Source of the DNA: Mnemiopsis leidyi | Lineage: Eukaryota; Ctenophora; Tentaculata; Lobata; Bolinopsidae | Length of the DNA stretch: 30,711 nt | Assembly: GCA_000226015.1 (NCBI GenBank) | Contig: JH152688.1 | Span: 67,170-97,880 of the forward strand | Reading direction: 5' to 3' | Shown: one piece after another, positions 23,201-29,200 of the stretch | Layout of the letters: every line of letters starts with the position of its first letter | Numbering within the stretch: position 1 is the stretch's first letter | Made by a program: the position numbers and the translations under genes | The notes under the pieces: model-generated | The model's database searches: none | What the model was told of the DNA's origin: nothing | The model's input: only the letters and a program-made list of their open reading frames with translations

Positions 23201-26200
23201 ATGAAGAAAGAATGCCAATATAAAAGTTAATCAGATCGAAAAGACAATTATTTCGATTTTAAATTGTCGAATGCAGTGTCTTGTTAAATTCAGTGCTACT
23301 GCCTGGATCATGAAGTGCATTAATGCAGAATGGGTATATGGATCATGCTCTGTTCCATACACTCCTTTTTCATCAGAGAATCTGATTAGAAGAATATCCG
23401 AAAGGTGTCACATTTTGCAGTACTGTTATGGAGGCGACGGCCTCCGAAGCTAGTTGTAACGCGCGGTCTCCATCTTCATATTACTCATGTGGTTAAAAGC
23501 GCGCCGTGCGCGTTTATTTCCCACGGTCCGAAATTGTAATTATACAGAAACAACGTTACAGCCAATAAAATCAAATTATCATACCATTTGCCGTAGCCCA
23601 AGGTAAAGATTATTTACTTGCGTTAATTAATTACATTACCTTAGCTGCGGAACGACATTATTAAGCAACACGAAAAGTTTGATATAGAACGATCAAGGAT
23701 GAAGGAGCGACACGCCAATCAAATAGAAGGACTCTTTGGTGACCTCTTCAACAAAATAAAATCAGGTATTGGGTGGTTTAATGCGTTGTCAGATTAAGTG
23801 TATTTGAGGTGCTTTCGCGTGGCGGTTTATGTTTCGTGGTTCGGTTGGTGAATTCGGAGATTACAGTACGGTGTGTTAATCAGCTCAGGAGTCCGAATAC
23901 AATCCATGACAATACCTTCATTTTAGACGGAAGGTACATCGGGTCAAGTACAGGACTAGACGAAGTAAACTACAAACTGCAAGCTTTCATGGAGCTCTGG
24001 AAGGGACTGGCTCACGATGTTGACGATCTTTATGATAAGGTGGTTGAACGAAAGTCTTTTTATCTGTTTTTTTTTTCAATTAGTTTGTGTGTGGATTTCA
24101 TTTACTTAGTTCTGATTCAGAGTCTCATTTGCGAGATTGCATTGTTGGATATATTTGTGCTAACTGGTTATCACTTATCATCAGGAACACTATTGTTTGA
24201 GATTGAGTGAGACCGTAAAGAATCTTCAAGAACAAGTCAAGCAACAAAACAAGATTATTTCTCAGTTGGCGAAGGTAAAAAAAAGTGCCGAAACCATGGA
24301 ATAGAATGTGTAATAGACCGGGTAATAGACCGAGTAATAGACCGTGTAATAGACCTTGTAGTAGACCGTGTAGTAGACCGTGTAATAGACCATGTTGAAG
24401 ATCGTGCTATACCGCGATAGACCTTACTTTAATATACCGTATTTGTGATCACGTCTTACTTTTACAGTGCCTGATTTTTCAGGGTATCCCAGTAACGACC
24501 GACACCCCCAAAACAAAAGAAGACCTCCCTCCCCCCAACATAAACGTCACGATAGACCGACACAAATGGGAGATAATAAACTCGACCCACACCACCAACA
24601 CTACCATCAACAAGGACGCCAGTCTTCCCAAGTTTGACGAGTTCGACAGACTAGGAAGTCTCCTTCCGCCCGAGGATGGGCTCTCCTGCGAGGATATCCT
24701 CAGCCAGTTCGCTCCGATAGAGGACACGTTTGATAACTTGAAGCTGTCCCTTGATCGTCCCAAGAAGAAGGAGATGGCGACCAGTCCTCCGCCCCGATAC
24801 GAGCCTGATCCGATAGTGGTTGAGGTGAGGGATATTCCTTGTGTCGAGAGGGAACCTCTACCCAAGCCTACCATCGATATCAACAAGAGTATTGATGATT
24901 ATAACAGAAGGAAAGATCTGCCGATCAAGTTGGATCCAGAAGAAATCGCTAATTCCCCACATAATCGAACGAAGGAACCTGAACCACCAACCCCTATGAT
25001 CGAAGTAGATGCTGTTCCCGTGGTGAAAGCATTAAAACCGTTCTCAGCAGAGCCCCTGTTTGATGAACCCGTGAAACAAACTCCCCTAGAGACTACTCTA
25101 GATGACCCAGCCACCAACACCCCTCTGGACACAATCATTAACGATCCGGTCGTCACCATTCCTAAGGAGACAACGATAGACGATCCAGCCCCTAAGAAGA
25201 AGAAGAAGAAAAAGAAGAAGAAACAGCCAGAAGCTGCACCTCAACCAGAACCAGAACCGGAACCAGTGGTGGAGCCTGAACCAGAACCAGAACCAGTTAT
25301 TGAGATAGAGGCAGTGCAACCAGTACAGTCTAGTCGACCTAGATCGCCTTCTCCAACACCCTCCTTTAGACGACGTAGAGCAAGCATGGAGAGTGCTAAA
25401 GACTTCTCAATCATGGGTAACTATACTAACTATAGTAACTATAGTCACTGTAGTAACTATAGTAACTATAGTAACTATAGTAACTATAGTAACTATAGTA
25501 ACTATAGTAACTATATTAAATTCATATTCATTTCATATTCAATTCATATCTAATTCATATTCAATCATGGGTAACTGTAGTAACTATATTAAATTCATAT
25601 AAAACTTAATTTTAGATTCATGAAAAATTTCCCCTTGCCCCTTGGAAATCTGGAAGTCTGGAACATCAAGCTCCAATCTCGCGATGTTGAGTAGAGAATT
25701 TAGATCTGAAATTTTCACAACTTCCTTAGGAGATCCGGACCTCGAGCCCCCAATGTCACCACCCCCAATTCCGCGTACCCCCAAAGAGACAACCCTGGAC
25801 GACCCTGCAACCTCCCCACCTTCCTCCGTGGCCTCGCCTAAGCCAGCTGAAAATCCTGAAAAGAAGAGGAGATGGAAACCGTCAATGCCGATATTCAATA
25901 AGAAACTACCGAAAGCAGCTCCGCCCGAACCGGAAGCAGAACCGGTTCAGAAGGTTGACGACAGTTCGTCTCCTTCGTCAGGTTTGTGGGTCTTGTCTAT
26001 TTTGTCGGCTGACATGTCCTTGATTTCGTGAATTCTAAAAACTGATTAGCAAATGTTGAGAAGTTAAAACCGTAAGGTAATAAATCTGTTTCTAAGATCG
26101 ATCTTAAAACAATAACATTCAACTCTTTCAACACAAAATTTTTCAGAATCCACGTCCGAAGACGAGCCAACACCCTCGGAACGAGCCGCCCCGGCAGAGG

Positions 26201-29200
26201 AAGCACCAGCGCCACCACGATACAAACGCGCCAAGTCCCTGCCGCGGTTCCGGGACCCCTCTCTGCCCCGCAACATGGCTTCTCATAACATGAAACGCGC
26301 CATGTCTAATCCTAAGCTCAAGAAGGTAGGCAGCTTGATTCTTTTACTTCACTGCTTGTATACCAAGATTTAGCTCCTGCTTGTATACCAAGATAGAGCT
26401 CCTACTAGTGTACCAAGATAGAGCTCCTACTAGTGTACCAAGATAGAGCTCCTCAAAATGGTGACATCCTTTCTGAATCACCCTGTAGAACAAGTTCGCA
26501 TTTTGCAACAATTTTTCATTACCCTGGGACCCAGCCTCTCTTAAAACAAAAAAAAAACAATTTTTCATGATTTAATTAGTAATTTTCATGATATATTTCT
26601 TGGGAAGTAAATTTGATTCTTGTACTGTTTTCAGATAATTTTACCGATTCCAAATTTCAGGGTCCAGGTTCAGAGTATAATTCAGATGACTCAGACTCCG
26701 ATTCAGACATCAGGAGCCTCATTGAGAGCGTGTACATGCCACTGGTGAGTAATTTAGGGAACTATCTTACTATTCAGTCAACATTTCTTTTGATGGAGCT
26801 TCATCCTTTATCTCAATTCAAGCTTCGTTTTTCTCATAATTTCAAGACATTCACAGTCTAATTTTTCCGTTTCCAATTATATTGTCCAATTTTTTCAATC
26901 ATCTTAACAGTTCCAGTTTTTTATTTTCTATCGAATAATTTTATGTGTAAATTTTGTGTTATGATCAACAATTCTATTAGGATTTTAGAAATCCGACATA
27001 TTTCAGCATATGACTCCCACTTCACGAGCCGGCTCTAAGAAGAACGTGGCTGACGACGCGAAGTCAGAGGCTAGTTCCTTTGCCCGGAGAAACAAGATGC
27101 CTGGTTCGATGGGCTGGCTCGACAGCAACAAGGGTGAGTTCTCTGCTGATTTATCATCCGTTGAGGATTAGAAGTCATTTCAAGTCATGTTTTCCCGCTA
27201 ATTGTTACTCCTTGTTTCTCGCAGAGAAGACTAAAAAATCCCCCAAATTCTAACCTAAGTGACATTACAATGAGGATATGTTATCTACCAGGAAACTCAT
27301 CGGAAGACGATAGTACAGACTACAGCAGTGACGAGGATTCAGAGAGCAACTCTGACAGCGACATGTCAGGGAGTGAAGAGGAAGAGGAAGAGGAGGAGGG
27401 GGAGGAGGAGGGTGAAGAGAGTGCGGAGAGGTAATTCAATACATACCTTTTATTGGCTAATTAGTTACCATTTAGTTTATACTTAATTAGATACCGTTAC
27501 TCTTGCCGGTGTTCAACATAAGTAATGTTATATTTAAGCAGTGAACACTGTCGCTACGTGTAGCTATAACTACAGCTTCTTTTTGTAGAGTGTTAAGTTT
27601 CACAGCGCTGATTTTTAATAAGCTTATTGTTTCTTGTTTATCAATTGCGTATGTTATTCTTATTGAACAGGATATTCATTGCGCATATTATTCTTTTTTC
27701 TAAAAATAACTTTCTCTCGTTTATAGCAGCTCAGAAAACGAAGCTTCGGATAATGAAATAGAAAAATCTTCGATAGGTAAAGTTGGGCAACCTGTAACCC
27801 TGTAACACGTGCAAACACGTGTTACATAAGTGTTACACGTGCACATTCGTGTAACATACGTGTAAAATCTTGCTTATCTCTCATGTAATTGCTGTTGATA
27901 GAACCCTGATTGTTTAAGTTGCTGAATCGTGTCTTCAAATCATTGCATCGGTAGTGCATTCATGCAATGAGGTGATTGTAGAATGCTGGTCTGGCTATCC
28001 ATAGGACTATCGGGCTCATGAGTTCGTTGGATATTAAATGCTGTAATCACATCCGTTCCTCTATTTGAGATTATCATGCCCATTGAGCTGTTTGACGGGT
28101 AGGTTACGCTTCCACTCCTGAAGGTTGATCAAGAATGTCTTTAGCTCCCAGGATGTGCAGGTCACTTTAGCGCAAACACCAATCCATCTATTTTATCTCT
28201 ACTAAGAGAGCTGAGTCAATGAACATTAATGAGAGATTAATTTTTTTAATAACAATATTTTTTAGATAAAGATCAAAACGGCTGAACTGGTAAATTAATC
28301 AATGATGCATGCCATGGTTTGGCGGTCGAATATCTAATCAGAATTCTAAGATTCTAAGATTTCTTGAATGATCTTTTTGAGATTGCGTCGATCGTTGCTA
28401 ATCGGTTTGACGCAAAAGAAACTATCAATGAAAGTGTTAAAAAGAAGCTAACCAATTTGATTAAATGCTATCTGCCTATCTCCTAAACAATTTTACAATC
28501 ATCATTTTTCATTAAGCATGTTGCTACCGGGCTCCTAATTGAAGTTCTGGATAAGTTTCCAACCATCACATTCACGTCTAAATACATTTCTGGTCAATGG
28601 AGTAATTCACCTTTTCCAAAGATTATTATGTTGCTTAAATGATCAGATCTATCATCTTCTATCTCTGTGCTTTTGAAATAAATTGTCTTATCATCATTAA
28701 ATCTATTTTGCTGTTTCTCCTTCTGCATCATAATTTTATTCAAAATAGAAAAATATCTCTCAATCTTCTTCTGCTACAACTTTACAAATCTAAAATGCTC
28801 TTTGCATAATTGCATGCGTCTTCTTTAAGTAAAATTCTTTTCAGTTTTCTTACCATCTTTTTCGACATCAGCTTTAACGTGTTTCGAATCTTAGCTAGTT
28901 TTTACTCATTCAGATACCTTCTTCTTACTTATTATATCCCCAAAAATCACGTGACCCCCACAAATCACGTGACCCCCACAGATCACGTGACCCCCACAAA
29001 TCACGTGACCACCACAAATCACGTGACCACCAAATTAACGTATCTACCACTTCCAGGTGACAGCGTCATACAAGAAATCGACCAGTTGAACAGCCGCAAC
29101 TCAATGCTTAGTTCCATCTTGAAGGATGTAGATGACCAATCCAAGGACTGGCTAAACTCCTCATTCGCGTCGTCCCAGGCGGGTCCACCGAAGGGAGAGA

